Assembly: GCA_002840155.1 (NCBI GenBank) | Contig: PGZH01000004.1 | Location: forward strand, 62,001-126,000 | DNA length: 64,000 nucleotides | Source of the DNA: Gammaproteobacteria bacterium HGW-Gammaproteobacteria-13 | Lineage (GTDB): Bacteria; Pseudomonadota; Gammaproteobacteria; Pseudomonadales; Pseudomonadaceae | Reading direction: 5' to 3' | Part shown: positions 37,676 to 47,159 of the stretch, piece by piece | Layout of the letters: the number at the start of each line of letters is the position of its first letter | How positions within the stretch are numbered: the first letter of the stretch is position 1 | Program-made: the position numbers and the translations under genes | The notes under the pieces: model-generated | What the model was told of the DNA's origin: nothing | The model's database searches: none | The model's input: the letters and a program-made list of their open reading frames with translations, nothing else

Positions 37676-37856
37676 CTAAGAGGCCTGTTCTTTAGACTCA
37701 TTAGCCGATCAAGCCTTTCGGGGGCTTCTCTCTCTAGGTTTGACTATTTCAGTATCCTGGGCCAGCGGGCCGCTGCTGTCCTCCGATTTATGCGGCAAGC
37801 CGTCTGCGCAGCGTTCGCGTTATCCTGAGCGTCCTTTTCTGTGCTGAAGCCTGCCC

Positions 37857-38270
37857 ATGCTGGTTATCTCCAACAGCGTTCACCTGCCTGACGATGACGT
37901 CGAACTGACCGCCATCCGCGCCCAAGGCGCGGGCGGGCAGAACGTCAACAAGGTGTCCAGTGCGATCCATCTGCGCTTCGACATCCAGGCGTCCAGCTTG
38001 CCGCCGTTCTACAAGGAGCGGCTGCTGGCATTGCGCGACAGCCGCATCACCGCCGAAGGCGTGGTGGTTATCAAAGCCCAGCAGTACCGCACCCAGGAGC
38101 AGAATCGTGCCGACGCGCTGGAGCGTTTGGCCGAGCTGATTCGCAGCGCAGCTAAAACTGAAAAAGCCCGCCGCCCAACCAAGCCGACCCTGGGCTCGAA
38201 AAAGCGCCGTCTGGAAGGCAAGAGCATACGCGGCACGATCAAGGCAGGGCGCGGCAAGGTCGATTTCTAG
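37857..38270 (+). CDS. arfB: Alternative ribosome-rescue factor B (ArfB)
   Basis: Peptidyl-tRNA hydrolase that rescues stalled ribosomes lacking a stop codon. The 137-aa protein has the release-factor GGQ motif in [19 protein letters not shown] (about 22-40) and a basic C-terminal tail ([20 protein letters not shown]) that enters the empty mRNA channel. It lacks the codon-recognition domain of RF1/RF2. Chromosomal gene marking the right border of the R-M island. Confidence 0.95.
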   Translation: MLVISNSVHLPDDDVELTAIRAQGAGGQNVNKVSSAIHLRFDIQASSLPPFYKERLLALRDSRITAEGVVVIKAQQYRTQEQNRADALERLAELIRSAAKTEKARRPTKPTLGSKKRRLEGKSIRGTIKAGRGKVDF

Positions 38271-38355
38271 CAACTGCTGTGTGGCAGTTTTGGGTGTCGA
38301 TTATTCGTGAGGCAAGTAGGGTTTTCTGGGCGGCATATTTGACTACTATGCACAA

Positions 38356-39240
38356 ATGAAAACGACCCTCGATGAACTGCTGGCCTTTGTCAGCGTGGTG
38401 GACAGCGGCTCAATCAGCGCCGCTGCTGAACAACTGACGCAGACCGCCTCGGGCGTCAGTCGCGCGCTTAGCCGGCTGGAAGAAAAGCTCGATGTCACCC
38501 TGTTGCGCCGCACCACGCGGCGCCTGGAGCTGACCGAGGAGGGCCAGGCCTTCCTGGTTCAGGCGCGCAAGATTCTCGATGCAGTGGAAAGCGCTGAAGA
38601 GCAGATGAAGGTGCGTCGGCAGAAACCAGCCGGGCGTTTGCGGGTAAATGCCGCTGCGCCTTTTATGCTGCATGCGGTGGTGCCGCTGGTGGCGGGGTTT
38701 CGTGCGCAGTACCCGGAGATTCAGCTGGAGCTGCACAGCAGCGACCAGATTATCGACCTGCTGGAACAACGTACCGATATCGCCATCCGCATTGGCCCGC
38801 TGCGCGACTCCACCCTGCATGCGCGGCCGCTGGGCAGTAATCGCCTGCGTATTCTCGCCAGCCCGGCCTATCTCAAGGCCCATGGCACGCCGAAAAGCGT
38901 CGATGAACTGAGCGGGCATAGCCTGCTCGGTTTTACCCAGCCCGACAGCCTTAACCAGTGGCCGCTGCGCCATGCATTGGGCGATACCTACAGCATCACC
39001 CCGAGCCTGAGCGCCTCCAGCGGCGAGACCTTGCGCCAACTGGCGTTGGCCGGTGCGGGAATTGTCTGTCTGGCGGACTTTATGACCACCGCCGACCGCG
39101 CCAACGGTGAACTGGTGCAACTGTTGCTGCGCGACACTGTCGAGGTGCGTCAGCCGATCCACGCGGTGTACTACCGCAACACCGCGCTGGCCTCACGCAT
39201 CACCTGTTTTCTCGATTACTTGAGCAGCCAGCTGGTTTAG
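38356..39240 (+). CDS. LysR-family transcriptional regulator
   Basis: A 294-aa regulator with an N-terminal winged helix-turn-helix (about 1-60; SGSISAAAEQLTQTASGVSRALSRLEEKL in parts) and a periplasmic-binding-protein-like effector domain (about 90-290). The sub-type, with RTTRRLELTEEGQ, is common in Pseudomonas and often controls small oxidoreductase or efflux genes; here no such divergent gene is adjacent, so its target cannot be named. Confidence 0.9.
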   Translation: MKTTLDELLAFVSVVDSGSISAAAEQLTQTASGVSRALSRLEEKLDVTLLRRTTRRLELTEEGQAFLVQARKILDAVESAEEQMKVRRQKPAGRLRVNAAAPFMLHAVVPLVAGFRAQYPEIQLELHSSDQIIDLLEQRTDIAIRIGPLRDSTLHARPLGSNRLRILASPAYLKAHGTPKSVDELSGHSLLGFTQPDSLNQWPLRHALGDTYSITPSLSASSGETLRQLALAGAGIVCLADFMTTADRANGELVQLLLRDTVEVRQPIHAVYYRNTALASRITCFLDYLSSQLV

Positions 39241-39402
39241 CACTGTGCCGGCAATCGAAAAGATTTCTTGCGAGTCTGTCGATTTGCCATTTTGCTGTTC
39301 GACTACCGTATAGAACCCAGCCTTGGGTTTGCGGTCTGCCATTACAGGGCCAGGAAAACTCCGTAACGGTGGGCGATCAACGGATCACGCGAGGACAGCG
39401 GC

Positions 39403-39822
39403 ATGCGTTTTATGGTGATAGTCAAGGCAACTGCAGATTCCGAAGCCGGCTTTATGCCCAGTAAAGAGCTGATGGCGGCGATGTGGCGTTACAACGAAGA
39501 GCTGGTTGAGGCGGGCGTGCTGCTTGCCGGTGAAGGCCTGCAGCCGAGCAGCAAGGGCGCGCGGGTAAAGTTTTCCGGCAGCCAGCGCAGCGTTACCGAT
39601 GGGCCTTTTATGGAAACCAAGGAGCTGATCGCCGGCTTCTGGATTTTCCAGGTGGCGTCTTTGGCTGAGTGCATCGAGTGGGTCAAGCGTTGCCCCAACC
39701 CGATGCCAGGCGACAGCGAAATCGAGATCCGGCAGATTTTCGAGACCGAGGATTTTGGTGACGAATTAACCCCCGAGATGCGTGAACAGGAAGAACGCCT
39801 GCGCGCGCAGCTTGAATCGTAA
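39403..39822 (+). CDS. YciI family (DGPF domain) protein
   Basis: A 139-aa dimeric alpha/beta-barrel-like protein. The family signature DGPFMETKELIAGFWI lies at about 66-81; the N-terminus MRFMVIVKATADSEAG is typical. These proteins are often encoded beside ECF sigma factors or VOC proteins; the function is unclear. It forms a pair with the following VOC gene, 33 nt downstream. Confidence 0.88.
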   Translation: MRFMVIVKATADSEAGFMPSKELMAAMWRYNEELVEAGVLLAGEGLQPSSKGARVKFSGSQRSVTDGPFMETKELIAGFWIFQVASLAECIEWVKRCPNPMPGDSEIEIRQIFETEDFGDELTPEMREQEERLRAQLES

Positions 39823-39855
39823 AACAACCATAAAGAAGTACTAAGGAGAGTGCAG

Positions 39856-40275
39856 ATGAAGATCCATACCTACTTGACCTTCGATGGCCAGTGCGAAGCG
39901 GCCTTTAACTATTACGCCGAATGCCTGGGTGGCAGCCTGGAATTGATGCGCATGGGCGAAAGCCCGGAAGCCGCCAATGTACCGGAGCAGTTTCATGACC
40001 GTGTGATGCACGTGTGCCTGACCGTGGGCGATCAGCTGCTGATGGCGTCCGACACCTTCCCCGGTATGCCGTACGAGGGCATCAAAGGCTCTTCCGTCTC
40101 CCTGCAGGTGGAAAATGTGCCAGAGGCCGAGCGCCTGTATAAAGCGCTGTCAGCGGGCGGTTCGGTGCAGATGGAGTTGCAGGCGACCTTCTGGGCCACG
40201 CGCTTTGCCATGTTCACCGACCGCTTTGGTGTGGGCTGGATGATTAACTGCGATATTGATGCGCAGATGGGTTAA
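39856..40275 (+). CDS. VOC-superfamily protein (PhnB-like)
   Basis: A 139-aa single-domain protein with the glyoxalase/bleomycin-resistance fold: MKIHTYLTFDGQCEAAFNYY at the N-terminus and FWATRFAMFTDRFGVGWMIN near the C-terminus, both characteristic of PhnB-like VOC proteins. Such proteins lack a defined reaction. The ATG at 39856 is 8 nt from AAGGAG; a GTG at 39850 would be too close. Confidence 0.88.
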   Translation: MKIHTYLTFDGQCEAAFNYYAECLGGSLELMRMGESPEAANVPEQFHDRVMHVCLTVGDQLLMASDTFPGMPYEGIKGSSVSLQVENVPEAERLYKALSAGGSVQMELQATFWATRFAMFTDRFGVGWMINCDIDAQMG

Positions 40276-40287
40276 CAGACCGCTTTT

Positions 40288-40449
40288 GTAGGGTGGGTTA
40301 GTGGCGCAGAGAGGCTGACAGCTTTAACGACGTGATGTGTGCGCCACGTAACCCACCAAACGGTAGTTGGTTGGCTTATTTGGTGGGTTACGGCGCAACG
40401 GACTACGCATTAGCCCATAGCGTGCGGCCATGCGCCTAACCCACCCTAC
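40288..40449. repeat. Composite inverted repeat, GTAGGGTGGGTTA type
   Basis: Starts GTAGGGTGGGTTAGTGGCGC and ends in the inverse TAACCCACCCTAC, with a second internal pair around GTAACCCACCAAA and TTTGGTGGGTTAC. It is longer than the other elements and appears to be two nested units. It fills the gap between two convergent genes and may also act as terminator. Confidence 0.7.
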
Positions 40450-40473
40450 GATTTACCGCACCTCAGGCACCGC

Positions 40474-42741
40474 CTAACCAACCAGCCCGAGGGCACGGTC
40501 CAGTTGATCCTGCGGGTCGCTGACAGCGGCAAGAAACTCATCGCCCCAGCGGCGGATATCGTTGTAGTTGACGATATCGAACAGCTCACGCAAGCGCGCC
40601 TGGGCTTCGGCCTTGGGCATGTTCAGCGCCACATAACAGGTTTGCGTCATATCCACCGGGTCATGCGGATTGGTCAGCAGGGCGCCCTTGAGTTCTGCGG
40701 CGGCGCCGGCAAACTCCGATAGCACCAGCACGCCACGCCCATCCAGCAAGCCCTGAGCGGCGACGAATTCCTTGGCCACCAGGTTGAGGCCGTCGCGCAG
40801 TGGGGTAATCCACATTACGTCGGCCATGGCGTACCAGGCGCTGACTTCTTCGAACGGCAGGCTGCGGAAGAAGAACTGCAGCGGCGTCCAGCCAATGCGG
40901 GCAAAGCGGCCGTTGATACGGCCTACGGCTTGCTCGATCTGCCCTTGCAGCTCGTCATAAATGGTCATTTCCTTGGCCGCCGGCACGCACACGGTCACCA
41001 GGGTGACTTTGCCCAGCAGCTCGGGGTTTTCTTCCAGCAGGCGCTCATAGGCGTTGAGCTTTTCCAGAATGCCTTTGGTGTAGTCGAGGCGTTCCACCGA
41101 GAGAATCAGTTTGACCCCGGCAAGTTCACTGCGCAGGCGTTCCATCATGTCCCTGATCTTCGGTGCGGCCAGGGCGCTGCGTACCCGCTCGATATCCAGG
41201 CCCACCGGGTGCGCGCCGAGTTTGACCACGCGGTTGCCGGTGTCCACGGCGGTGGTCATGCGCTCCAGGCCCACGGCGCAGCCATAGGTGATAAAGCGTG
41301 GTGCGCAGTTCTGCCGGCTGACGGTTTGCAGTGGCATCACACCGCGCGCGGCATCGACGAAGTTTTCCACCTGGCGCGGGATATGAAAACCGATGTAGTC
41401 GCACTGCAGCAGGCTGCCGATGATCTGCCGGCGCCAAGGCAGTACGTTGAACACGTCCGCCGAGGGGAAGTAGGTGTGGTGGAAGAAGGCGATGCGCAGG
41501 TCCGGGCGCAGCTCGCGCAGGTAGCCAGGGACCATCCATAGGTTGTAATCGTGCAGCCAGACGGTGGCGCCTTCGGCGGCTTCCAGAGCGGTGCGCTCGG
41601 CAAAGGCGCGGTTGACCTTGAGGAACACCTGCCAGTCGTCTTCACGGAACTGCGCACGCTCCCAGAAGGTGTGCAGGGTCGGCCAGAAGGCTTCTTTGGA
41701 GAAGCGCTTGTAGAAGATGTCGACCTCTTCCTTGCTCAGCGCCACGCGTGCGGCGGTCAGCTTTGGGTAACGCTCGGCATCCACTGTGGTGTGGCTGTCG
41801 AAGGTTTCGCCGCTGTTTTCGTCATGCTCAGCCCAGGCTACCCAGGAACCGGCGCGACCATCGCCAAAGAAGCTCAGCAGGGTCGGAATAATGCCGTTGG
41901 GTGAGGTCGGGCGGCGGCGTTGCAGCTTGCCATCGGCGCCACGGAATTCTTCATAGGGCAGGCGGTGGTAGACCATCACCAGATCGGCCTTACCGGGGTC
42001 GGCGACTTGTTTGCCTTCAGCAGCGATGCCCTGTTTGCCGAGAAAGCCAAAATGCACAAAGGCCTCAAGAATGCCGCCGCACCCGGCGCGCTCGGCGTGG
42101 AATACCCGCGAGTACTGCCGTGTTGCCTGCAACAGGCCCGGCTCGGATGCGCCGACGCAGACGCCCTTGAACTGACCGCTCAGCATGGAAAGGTCGTTGA
42201 GTGTGTCGCCAGCGGTAAGAACCTGATCGTTGTCCAGTTCCAGCCAGTCGATCAGCGCCTGCAGGCTGCTGCCCTTGTTGACGCTCTTGGGCAGAAAATC
42301 CAGGTAGCGCTCGGCCGAGTAGAGCAGGTCGCAGCCCAGGCTTTCGGCTATTTCCAGTAGCGCCGGGTTGGCCGCTTGTTCCGGGCTGCAGAAGTAGGAA
42401 CAGCGGCGCACCTGCGGTACGTCCTGGCGCTCCAGGGCAAAGCGCTCGATGGCGCTGGCAACCTGGCTGTCGCCGGGCCAGAGGGCATCCACCGCGCTTT
42501 GCAGCGGCTGGACCGGTTGCAGGCTGTCGCCATGCACCAGGCTGGCGCCGACGTCGGAGATGATGAAATCCGGTTGCGGCAGGGTTGGGTCGGCCAGCAG
42601 GGGCAACACCGACTCCAGGCTACGGCCGGTGACATAGGCCAGGCGGATTTCCGGGTGAGCGGCGATGGTTTGATAGAGGCTTAAGCGATCCTTGGGATCG
42701 CCGCCGAGAAAGGTTCCATCGAGATCGGTGGCAAGTAACAT
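40474..42741 (-). CDS. ggpPS: Bifunctional glucosylglycerol-phosphate synthase/phosphatase
   Basis: Makes the compatible solute glucosylglycerol from ADP-glucose and glycerol 3-phosphate and removes the phosphate. The 755-aa protein fuses an N-terminal HAD phosphatase (Asp6/Asp8 in DLDGT, GDTLND at 178-183) to a C-terminal GT20 glycosyltransferase (from about 255), with WLHDYNLWMVPGYLR and FFHHTYFPSADVFNVLPWR. These GT20 motifs fit GgpS better than trehalose-phosphate synthase (OtsA has HDYHL and HIPFP). Phosphatase-first fusion is the form known in Stenotrophomonas and Pseudomonas. The enzyme gives salt tolerance. OtsA/B-like activity cannot be fully excluded. Confidence 0.85.
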   Translation of the reverse strand: MLLATDLDGTFLGGDPKDRLSLYQTIAAHPEIRLAYVTGRSLESVLPLLADPTLPQPDFIISDVGASLVHGDSLQPVQPLQSAVDALWPGDSQVASAIERFALERQDVPQVRRCSYFCSPEQAANPALLEIAESLGCDLLYSAERYLDFLPKSVNKGSSLQALIDWLELDNDQVLTAGDTLNDLSMLSGQFKGVCVGASEPGLLQATRQYSRVFHAERAGCGGILEAFVHFGFLGKQGIAAEGKQVADPGKADLVMVYHRLPYEEFRGADGKLQRRRPTSPNGIIPTLLSFFGDGRAGSWVAWAEHDENSGETFDSHTTVDAERYPKLTAARVALSKEEVDIFYKRFSKEAFWPTLHTFWERAQFREDDWQVFLKVNRAFAERTALEAAEGATVWLHDYNLWMVPGYLRELRPDLRIAFFHHTYFPSADVFNVLPWRRQIIGSLLQCDYIGFHIPRQVENFVDAARGVMPLQTVSRQNCAPRFITYGCAVGLERMTTAVDTGNRVVKLGAHPVGLDIERVRSALAAPKIRDMMERLRSELAGVKLILSVERLDYTKGILEKLNAYERLLEENPELLGKVTLVTVCVPAAKEMTIYDELQGQIEQAVGRINGRFARIGWTPLQFFFRSLPFEEVSAWYAMADVMWITPLRDGLNLVAKEFVAAQGLLDGRGVLVLSEFAGAAAELKGALLTNPHDPVDMTQTCYVALNMPKAEAQARLRELFDIVNYNDIRRWGDEFLAAVSDPQDQLDRALGLVG

Positions 42742-42837
42742 GCGCTGTCTTCCTGTCCAGTTAAGTGGGTGCAGTGACGCGCCGACAAAGGCCGACGAGC
42801 TATGGACGATTGCGCCACGGGGCGTTCGCCTCTTGGT

Positions 42838-44124
42838 TTACCCAGGCGTCTGCGGCGCCGGGTTGGGCGGGTCCTCATGTGAGTCAGTTGGGTCTGGGTC
42901 GTCTGTTGGCGGTGCGTCGGGCATCAGCTCAAGCACCGTGTGGCTGGTCCGCAGCATGGGCATAAAGTGCCCGGCTGGCGCGCTGATCAGGTCGCTGACA
43001 TGGCGCAGGCGGTACAGCGTGTACGCCGCGAGCAGACCCAGGGTGGCGGCGAAATATAGCGGCAGTGCCTGGGCGCCGAGATGCTGCATCAGCAGGCCGG
43101 CGAGCAGCGGGCCGCATACCGAGCCAATGCCATTGACCATCAACAGGCTGCTGGAGCCAGCGAGGATTTCATCGCTGTGCAATTGGTCAATCAACTGCGC
43201 CACGGCGATGGGGTAGATGGCAAAGGCCAGACCGCCCCAGATAAACATCAGCCCGAGCAGCAGGCGACCGGCCGGTAGCAGGCTCATCAGCAGGGCGACC
43301 ACTACGGCCAGCGCCACCACCCAAAACAGCACCAGACGACGGTCGTGTTTATCCGAATAGATACCAATCGGCCATTGCAACAAGGCGCCGCCGAGAATCG
43401 TGCTGCTCATCAGCAAACCCACGCCGGTGGCATCGAAGCCGTTCAGGCTGGCGTATACCGGCGCCATGCCCCAGAACGCGCCGAGGGCCAGACCGGATAA
43501 GCCAGCGGCGGCAAACGCCAGTGGGGCGATACCAGCGATCTGCCGCAGATTGGTGTGCAGGGTATCCGGCACGCTGGGCTGAAGTTGCCGGGTCAGGGTA
43601 ATGGGCATCAAGGCCGCGCTGATCAGCATTGCGGCGAGCACGAACAGCACGAAGTCGCTTGGGGAAGCCAGGTTGAGCAGCTGCTGCGCGGCGGCCAGCG
43701 CACCGAGGTTGACCGCCATGTAGACGGCAAACACTTGGCCGCGTTTGTCGTTGGGCACCTGCGCGTTAAGCCAGCTCTCGATCACCATATACAGGCTGAC
43801 CAGCGCCAGGCCGTAAAGCACACGCAGGCCCAGCCAGACCCAGGGATCGACAATCAGCACATGGAGCAGGGCGGTGATGGCAGCCAGCGCGGCGCAAAAG
43901 GCAAACGCACGGATATGCCCAACGCGGCGGACCAGCGGAATCGCCAGCCAGGTGCCAAGGAGAAAACCGACAAAGTACCCGGACATGATCAAGCCGAGCA
44001 TCGAGGTGGAGTAGCCTTCGGCGACGCCACGCAGAGTCAGTAGGGTGTTGAGCAGGCCATTGCCGAGGAGGAGTAAAGCAACCCCACCGAGCAACGAGCT
44101 GATAGGGGCAATCAGGGACCACAT
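42838..44124 (-). CDS. MFS transporter
   Basis: A 428-aa major-facilitator protein with twelve hydrophobic segments, a YcaD-like layout and the intracellular loop YMVIESWLNAQVPNDKRGQV between helices 4 and 5 or nearby. The C-terminal tail (about 395-428) is soluble and Pro/Asp-rich. The substrate is unknown. It is upstream of ggpPS on the same strand (96 bp gap), so a role in osmolyte traffic is conceivable but not shown. Confidence 0.87.
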   Translation of the reverse strand: MWSLIAPISSLLGGVALLLLGNGLLNTLLTLRGVAEGYSTSMLGLIMSGYFVGFLLGTWLAIPLVRRVGHIRAFAFCAALAAITALLHVLIVDPWVWLGLRVLYGLALVSLYMVIESWLNAQVPNDKRGQVFAVYMAVNLGALAAAQQLLNLASPSDFVLFVLAAMLISAALMPITLTRQLQPSVPDTLHTNLRQIAGIAPLAFAAAGLSGLALGAFWGMAPVYASLNGFDATGVGLLMSSTILGGALLQWPIGIYSDKHDRRLVLFWVVALAVVVALLMSLLPAGRLLLGLMFIWGGLAFAIYPIAVAQLIDQLHSDEILAGSSSLLMVNGIGSVCGPLLAGLLMQHLGAQALPLYFAATLGLLAAYTLYRLRHVSDLISAPAGHFMPMLRTSHTVLELMPDAPPTDDPDPTDSHEDPPNPAPQTPG

Positions 44125-44329
44125 GGAGACCTACCCTAGGGAACTATGCCGCTGAGTGCAAGCATGAAGGGTGCCAGTGCTTAGCCAGGTAACGAATTAA
44201 CCTATTGTTTTTAAAAGGTTAATTTTATAGATAGACGGTCGGTGAGTATTTTTGGCCGCTCTCTATGCGCGTGCCGAGGGCACCGATAAGCCCTGTTGCA
44301 CCGCCTTGATCCTTGTTTTGGAGCAGCCC

Positions 44330-44396
44330 CTGTCGCGGCTAAAGCCCCTCCCACAAATGGTCGCCGATCCTGTGGGAGGGGCTTTAGCCGCGACAG
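44330..44396. repeat. REP doublet (REPIN), GGGAGGGGCTTTAGCCGCGAC type
   Basis: Two perfect 26-bp inverted arms (44330-44355 and 44371-44396) around a 15-bp spacer. It lies 14 bp behind the phhC stop and would form a strong hairpin at the mRNA 3' end. A half copy lies at about 48712-48732. Confidence 0.88.
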
Positions 44397-44409
44397 CTTT
44401 GCTGTTCGC

Positions 44410-45603
44410 TCAGCCGCACACCCGAGCAATTGCAATGGCTAACTGATCCAGGCGTTCGGCGTCCAGCCCAGCCATATTCGCCCGGCCTGAGCCGACCATA
44501 TACACGCTGAACTCATCGCGCAGGCGTTGTACCTGGGTTGGGCTCAGGCCGGTGTAGGAGAACATGCCACGTTGCACCGCGATATGCGCAAAGCGCTCAC
44601 TCAGGCCATACGGTTGCAGGGCTTCAACCAGGCCGCCGCGCAGGCTGGCGACGCGCTGGCGCATGGCGTCCAGCTCGCTGCCCCAGAGGCTGTTCAGCTC
44701 GGCATCAGCCAGAATGGCGGCGACCACCGCGGCACCATGGGCCGGCGGAGTGGACCAAAGATTGCGCGCGATAAACGCCAGCTGGCTGCGTACATCCTGC
44801 AGCTTGGTTGCAGTCTCGGCGCAGACGATCAGTGCGCCGGTGCGTTCGCGGTACAGGCCGAAGTTTTTCGAGCAGGAACTGGTGATCAGCAGTTCGGGTA
44901 ACTCGGCGGCAAACAGGCGTACGGCAAAGGCGTCCTGCTCCAGGCCATCGCCAAACCCCTGGTAGGCAAAATCGATCAGCGGCAGCAGCTCGCGGGCTTT
45001 GACCACCTCCAGCACGCGTTTCCAGTCACGCGGGGTGAGGTCGAAACCGGTGGGGTTGTGGCAGCAGGCGTGTAACAACACCACATCGCCTTTGGGCACG
45101 TGGGCGAGGGCGGCAATCATCGCCTCGACATTCAGCTGGTTGTCCGCGCCTACATAGGGGTAATGGCCAACGCGCAATCCTGCGGCTGCAAAGATGCTCT
45201 CGTGGATCGGCCAGGTCGGATCGCTCAGCCAGATGCCACGGCCCGGTAGGCAGTGGGCGATAAAGTCCGCACACAGACGCAGTGCGCCGGTGCCGCCAGG
45301 CGTCTGGGTGGTGCCGGCGCGTTCACCCAGCAGCGGGCTGTCAGCGCCCAGTACCAGCTGGCTAAGCAGGCTGCCGAACAGTGGGTCGCCGTGGCCACCG
45401 ATATAGCTCTTGGTGGTTTCGCTTTCCACCAGCCGCTGCTCGGCGAGCTTTACCGCGCGAGGAATCGGCGTCAGGCCCTGGGCGTCCTTGTACACACCGA
45501 CGCCGAGGTCGAGCTTGGCCGGGTTGCGGTCAGCGCGGTAGGCGTCCATCAGACCGAGAATCGGGTCGCCGGGCACGCGCGCAATGCTCTGGAAATGGTT
45601 CAC
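44410..45603 (-). CDS. phhC: Aromatic amino-acid aminotransferase
   Basis: PLP enzyme that turns tyrosine into 4-hydroxyphenylpyruvate, feeding hpd. The 397-aa protein is a class I (AspC/TyrB-type) aminotransferase: [12 protein letters not shown], the [11 protein letters not shown] loop, [14 protein letters not shown] and the PLP lysine in [16 protein letters not shown]. The start is GTG at 45603, overlapping the phhB stop as GTGA, so translation is coupled. Last gene of the phh operon; a REPIN follows the stop. Confidence 0.94.
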   Translation of the reverse strand: MNHFQSIARVPGDPILGLMDAYRADRNPAKLDLGVGVYKDAQGLTPIPRAVKLAEQRLVESETTKSYIGGHGDPLFGSLLSQLVLGADSPLLGERAGTTQTPGGTGALRLCADFIAHCLPGRGIWLSDPTWPIHESIFAAAGLRVGHYPYVGADNQLNVEAMIAALAHVPKGDVVLLHACCHNPTGFDLTPRDWKRVLEVVKARELLPLIDFAYQGFGDGLEQDAFAVRLFAAELPELLITSSCSKNFGLYRERTGALIVCAETATKLQDVRSQLAFIARNLWSTPPAHGAAVVAAILADAELNSLWGSELDAMRQRVASLRGGLVEALQPYGLSERFAHIAVQRGMFSYTGLSPTQVQRLRDEFSVYMVGSGRANMAGLDAERLDQLAIAIARVCG

Positions 45604-45956
45604 TTGCGGCCCTCGGCGCTGGCGGCCAGCACATCGGTACGTGCGGCCATGATGAAGTCGTTGCGGTGCAGGCCGCGCATCTCATGGCTCCACCAGGTCA
45701 CGGTGACTTTGCCCCATTCGGTGAGCAGCGCCGGGTGGTGGCCGACTTCCTCGGCGATAGCCCCGACCGCGTTGGTAAAGGCCAGGGCATGGCGGAAGGT
45801 ACGGAACAGGTAAACCCGCTCCAGCTCCATATGGTCGCCACGCACTTCGATGTTCCAGTCCGGAATCTCGCGGATCAGTTCGGCCAGCTCGTCATCGCTG
45901 ACTTTCGGCGCATCGGCGCGGCAGGCTTCGCATTGGGCTTGGGCAAGGGTGGTCAT
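45600..45956 (-). CDS. phhB: Pterin-4a-carbinolamine dehydratase
   Basis: Regenerates the tetrahydropterin cofactor of phenylalanine hydroxylase and, in P. aeruginosa, also affects phhA expression. The 118-aa protein has the conserved core [19 protein letters not shown] and the catalytic [22 protein letters not shown] segment with the His-His pair. It sits between phhA and phhC, with a 160-bp repeat-containing gap on the phhA side. Confidence 0.95.
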   Translation of the reverse strand: MTTLAQAQCEACRADAPKVSDDELAELIREIPDWNIEVRGDHMELERVYLFRTFRHALAFTNAVGAIAEEVGHHPALLTEWGKVTVTWWSHEMRGLHRNDFIMAARTDVLAASAEGRK

Positions 45957-46017
45957 GTCGTGGTCCTTTAGCGTGTGTCGTCAGAGCAGAGAAGGTGAGG
46001 TTAATCGCAAATTCGTT

Positions 46018-46108
46018 CCCTCTCCCGCGTGCGGGAGAGGGTTAGGGAGAGGGTGCTGTCAGGTTCGACCCTCTCCCCCAGCCCCTCTCCCATAAATGGG
46101 AGAGGGGA
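46018..46108. repeat. Cluster of CCCTCTCCC inverted repeats between phhA and phhB
   Basis: CCCTCTCCCGC-GT-GCGGGAGAGGG (46018-46041) and CCCCTCTCCCA-TAAA-TGGGAGAGGGG (46083-46108) are perfect hairpins; AGGGAGAGGGT and ACCCTCTCCC between them form a third. This is an intergenic repeat family common in Pseudomonas genomes. Inside an operon it could stabilise phhA mRNA or reduce read-through. Confidence 0.8.
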
Positions 46109-46116
46109 GCCAAAGC

Positions 46117-46902
46117 CTAGGCGGCTTTTGGCGGAAACTTCGGCGCATGCAGGCCCAGGCGCATGGCCTGCTGGACCATGGCCATGATGTCTTCGTGGGC
46201 CAGTTCGAACAGGCGCTTAAGCTGCGGAAGGACAAAATACAGCGGCTGCAGGATGTCGATGCGATACGGCGTACGCATCGCCTCAATCGGGTCGAAAGCC
46301 AGGTGCTGCGGCGTATCGGACAGGCAGTAGAGGGTTTCTTTCGGCGAGGAGAGAATGCCGCCGCCGTAGATGCGCTGGCCCTGGCTGGTATCCACCAGGC
46401 CGAACTCGATGGTCAGCCAGTACAGCCGCGCCAGGTACACGCGCTCTTCCTTGCTGGCGGCCAGGCCGAGCTTGCCGTAGGTGTGGGTGAATTCGGCGAA
46501 CCAGGGGTTGGTCAGCAGCGGGCAGTGGCCAAAAATCTCGTGGAAAATGTCCGGCTCCTGCAGGTAATCCAGCTCCTCGGGTGTACGAATAAAAGTCGCC
46601 ACCGGGAATTGCTTGCTGGCCAGCAGCTCGAAGAAGGTCTGAAACGGAATCAGCGCCGGCACCCGTGCCACGCGCCAGCCGGTGGTGGCTTGCAGCACCT
46701 GGTTGATCTCACCGAGTTGCGGGATGCGCTCATGGGGCAGGCCGAGCTGCTCGATGCCGTCCAGGTATTCCTGGCAGGCGCGGCCTTCGATCACCTTGAG
46801 TTGGCGGGTGATCAAGGTGTTCCACACCTGATGCTCGGCCTCCGGGTAATGGATAAAGCCACTGTCATCCGGTTCGCGCGCCAGGTATTGCGTGCTCTTC
46901 AT
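46117..46902 (-). CDS. phhA: Phenylalanine 4-monooxygenase
   Basis: Iron- and pterin-dependent hydroxylase turning phenylalanine into tyrosine. The 261-aa protein is the short bacterial catalytic domain. The iron ligands are in the EPDIFHEIFGHCPLLTN segment (two His, spaced H-x4-H) and a Glu in YWLTIEFGLVD; the pterin loop and SSPKETLYCLSD are also intact. GGAGG precedes ATG 46902. First gene of phhABC and divergent from its activator gene phhR. Confidence 0.96.
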   Translation of the reverse strand: MKSTQYLAREPDDSGFIHYPEAEHQVWNTLITRQLKVIEGRACQEYLDGIEQLGLPHERIPQLGEINQVLQATTGWRVARVPALIPFQTFFELLASKQFPVATFIRTPEELDYLQEPDIFHEIFGHCPLLTNPWFAEFTHTYGKLGLAASKEERVYLARLYWLTIEFGLVDTSQGQRIYGGGILSSPKETLYCLSDTPQHLAFDPIEAMRTPYRIDILQPLYFVLPQLKRLFELAHEDIMAMVQQAMRLGLHAPKFPPKAA

Positions 46903-47012
46903 CGCTGCCTCCTGCTGGGGCTTTGTTGTTTTATTTGATTCAGAAATACGCCAGCCACTGCAGTTATGCAGCCCTTGGCTGAGAGTGGTGCGAGAGGAAA
47001 GCAGGGATATTT

Positions 47013-47030
47013 CGTAAAGAATTGGTTACG
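47013..47030. promoter_or_regulatory. TyrR/PhhR-type box between phhA and phhR
   Basis: CGTAAAGAATTGGTTACG fits TGTAAA-N6-TTTACA at 9 of 12 positions and shares GTAAA-N6-GTTAC with the box upstream of hpd. It lies 111 bp upstream of the phhA ATG and 130 bp upstream of the phhR ATG, as expected for an activator of phhA. Confidence 0.6.
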
Positions 47031-47159
47031 TGCGCGGCGGTGCGGCGAACTATCGTCTTGCTGCTGCGCTAATCTGTCACATATTCTTGACGAATAATCC
47101 GCCGCCTTCGTCGATTTCTCGCCGTTGGCGGCCATAACAAGACCCACAAGAGCCCTGCC

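Noticed and set aside
40288..40449. CRISPR-like repetition
   Set aside because: The units are inverted, not direct, are not evenly spaced, and no cas gene is present; this is a REP-type element.
40474..42741. Trehalose-6-phosphate synthase/phosphatase (OtsAB) call
   Set aside because: GT20 family membership is shared, but HDYNLWMVP and FFHHTYFPSADVFNVLPWR and the phosphatase-first fusion fit glucosylglycerol-phosphate synthase better.
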